Shown: positions 4,919 through 5,911 of the stretch, one piece after another
How the letters are laid out: every line of letters begins with the position of its first letter
Position numbering within the stretch: the first letter of the stretch is position 1
Assembly (NCBI GenBank): GCA_947475475.1
Contig: CANJOG010000140.1
Location: 1-5,911, forward strand
Reading direction: 5' to 3'
DNA from: Acetobacteraceae bacterium
Lineage (GTDB): Bacteria > Pseudomonadota > Alphaproteobacteria > Acetobacterales > Acetobacteraceae
DNA: 5,911 nucleotides
Notes under the pieces: model-generated
Database searches by the model: none
Told to the model about the DNA's origin: nothing
What the model saw: the letters and a program-made list of their open reading frames with translations, nothing else
Translations under genes and position numbers: made by a program

Positions 4919-5911
4919 TCAACGCCCGGCGCGCGCCAGCAGCCTCTTCTGTGCCTGGCGCGCGCCGGCAATAATCGCCACCATGTCGCCGCGCGTCATC
5001 TCCCGCCCGCGCATCAGCCATTCTCCATCGACCATGACGCTGTCCACATCACGGCCGGAGGCGGCAAAGACCAGCAACTCCATCAACCGCTCCACGCTGC
5101 GCGCGATGCGCGGCGCCAGATGCGGTGCATCAAGACGAATCATGACCAGATCGGCGCGCTTGCCAAGCTCGATGCTGCCGACCTGATCTTCCAGGCCCAA
5201 TGCGGCCGCTCCCGCATTGGTCGCGGCCCGCAGAGCCTGCTCCGGGCTGAACGCGGCGGGGTCTTCCACTGCCGCGCGCTGCGCCAGTGTCGCCATGCGC
5301 ATTTCCCGGAACGGATCGAGCGCATTGTTGCTCGCAGCACTATCGGTCCCCAAAGCGGTGGTCACCCCATGCGCGCAGAAGCGCCCCAACGGAGCAATGC
5401 CGGAGGCAAGTTTCAAATTGCTGCTGATATTATGCGAAACACTCGCCCCGGCCGCACCGGCGCGGGCGATATCCGCCTCGCCCAGCCAGACGCCATGCGC
5501 CATCAGCAGATTTTCACCGAGCAGCCCGTAGGTCTCCAGCATCTCGGTCGGGCTGCGATTATGCCGCGCGCGCAATTCCGCCACTTCATGCGCCGTCTCG
5601 GCGACATGGATCTGCACATGGCAGGCGCAATCACGCATCGCCACGCCACAAGCGTGGAGCAATTCCGGCGAACATGCATACAGCGAATGCGGGGCCAGCC
5701 CGTAGGTGATACGCGGCGAGGGGGGCGTGCGGTCCAGCGCATCCATGCCCTCGCGCAATTCCGCATCGGTCTGCGTGGCATCGCCAAAGTCGCGCATATT
5801 GAAGGCCAGCCGCGCGCGCAGCCCGGACTCCGCCACCGCCTGCTCGGTCGCCGCCAGCTCGCGCCACATATCGGTAAAACACGTGATGCCCGCCCGCGTC
5901 ATTTCCAGGCA
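4919..5911 (-). CDS. Amidohydrolase of the MTA/SAH deaminase type (5' partial)
   Basis: Metal-dependent hydrolase of the TRZ/ATZ (SsnA, COG0402) group, most like 5'-methylthioadenosine/S-adenosylhomocysteine deaminases, which deaminate the adenine ring. The frame is open to the window edge, and the ATG at 5902 lies inside conserved sequence (CLEMTRAGITCFTDMW). Roughly 100 N-terminal residues, including the HxH metal motif, are therefore outside. Counting from that ATG: APHSLYACSPELL 70-82; HVAE with predicted metal ligand His99 and catalytic Glu102; AHGV with His136; HNISSNLKLASGIAPL 157-172; GTDSAASNN with predicted ligand Asp187; then GSIELGKRADLV 242-253 and VDGEWLMRG 291-299, the usual closing beta-sandwich. 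Guanine, 8-oxoguanine or triazine deaminase activity cannot be excluded. It is convergent with the oxygenase, and its final codons contain a strong inverted repeat. Confidence 0.9.
   Translation of the reverse strand, partial: CLEMTRAGITCFTDMWRELAATEQAVAESGLRARLAFNMRDFGDATQTDAELREGMDALDRTPPSPRITYGLAPHSLYACSPELLHACGVAMRDCACHVQIHVAETAHEVAELRARHNRSPTEMLETYGLLGENLLMAHGVWLGEADIARAGAAGASVSHNISSNLKLASGIAPLGRFCAHGVTTALGTDSAASNNALDPFREMRMATLAQRAAVEDPAAFSPEQALRAATNAGAAALGLEDQVGSIELGKRADLVMIRLDAPHLAPRIARSVERLMELLVFAASGRDVDSVMVDGEWLMRGREMTRGDMVAIIAGARQAQKRLLARAGR
4926..4968. repeat. Perfect 14-bp inverted repeat at the oxygenase/amidohydrolase convergent junction
   Basis: CCGGCGCGCGCCAG (4926-4939) is the exact reverse complement of CTGGCGCGCGCCGG (4955-4968), with a 15-nt spacer in which CAG and CTG can pair again. 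The hairpin begins 12 nt after the oxygenase stop, where a terminator is expected. Neither side carries a T-tract, so it does not meet the classic intrinsic terminator definition. It lies inside the last codons of the amidohydrolase (AGARQAQKRLLARAG), so it is also translated. It is a plausible two-way transcription barrier or 3' end stabiliser. Confidence 0.7.

Noticed and set aside
4314..5186. A 290-residue plus-strand open frame across the convergent junction
   Set aside because: It overlaps the oxygenase in another frame and then runs antisense to the amidohydrolase; both of those have full family motifs.
1..5911. CRISPR array, tRNA or rRNA genes, transposase, phage or toxin-antitoxin genes, riboswitch
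   Set aside because: No spaced direct repeats, cloverleaf, rRNA-like sequence or mobile-element protein motifs were seen by eye on either strand.

Overview
The window is GC-rich and densely coding. It looks like chromosomal DNA of a proteobacterium, most likely an alphaproteobacterium. That placement rests on codon style, a fused LivM-LivG transporter protein, a PaaK-like CoA ligase beside liv genes, and a KdpE tail of alphaproteobacterial flavour. It is an inference from gene content, not a database match.

Layout: (1) 2-1851, plus strand: the end of a branched-chain amino acid type (HAAT/Liv) ABC importer operon. It holds a LivM permease fused to a LivG ATPase (5' end outside the window), then LivF, with stop and start codons sharing one base. 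(2) 1862-3247, minus strand: a PaaK-like AMP-forming acyl/aryl-CoA ligase, convergent with livF and only 10 nt from it. (3) 3254-3915: 662 nt with no intact gene. It holds the wreck of a second, unrelated livF on the minus strand (3334-3628, three reading frames, signature motif and Walker B deleted). Abutting it in the opposite orientation is the orphan C-terminal end of a KdpE/OmpR-type response regulator (3653-3829). The two fragments meet within about 24 nt, so this is a rearrangement scar. (4) 3916-4914, plus strand: a complete isopenicillin-N-synthase-like 2-oxoglutarate/Fe(II) oxygenase with a strong ribosome binding site. (5) 4919-5911, minus strand: an MTA/SAH-deaminase-type amidohydrolase, convergent with the oxygenase and cut at its 5' end by the window edge. 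A perfect 14-bp inverted repeat lies just beyond the oxygenase stop.

How the genes may work together: LivMG and LivF are the membrane and ATPase parts of one importer; its binding protein and LivH would lie upstream. The broken livF lies directly upstream of the CoA ligase on the same strand. This suggests the ligase once followed a different liv operon that imported its organic-acid substrate, an arrangement familiar from aromatic-acid catabolic loci. The oxygenase and amidohydrolase are convergent and may share a pathway, but nothing in the sequence fixes their substrates. I see no CRISPR array, tRNA, rRNA, transposase or new defence-type system. The most notable feature is the double-pseudogene scar.
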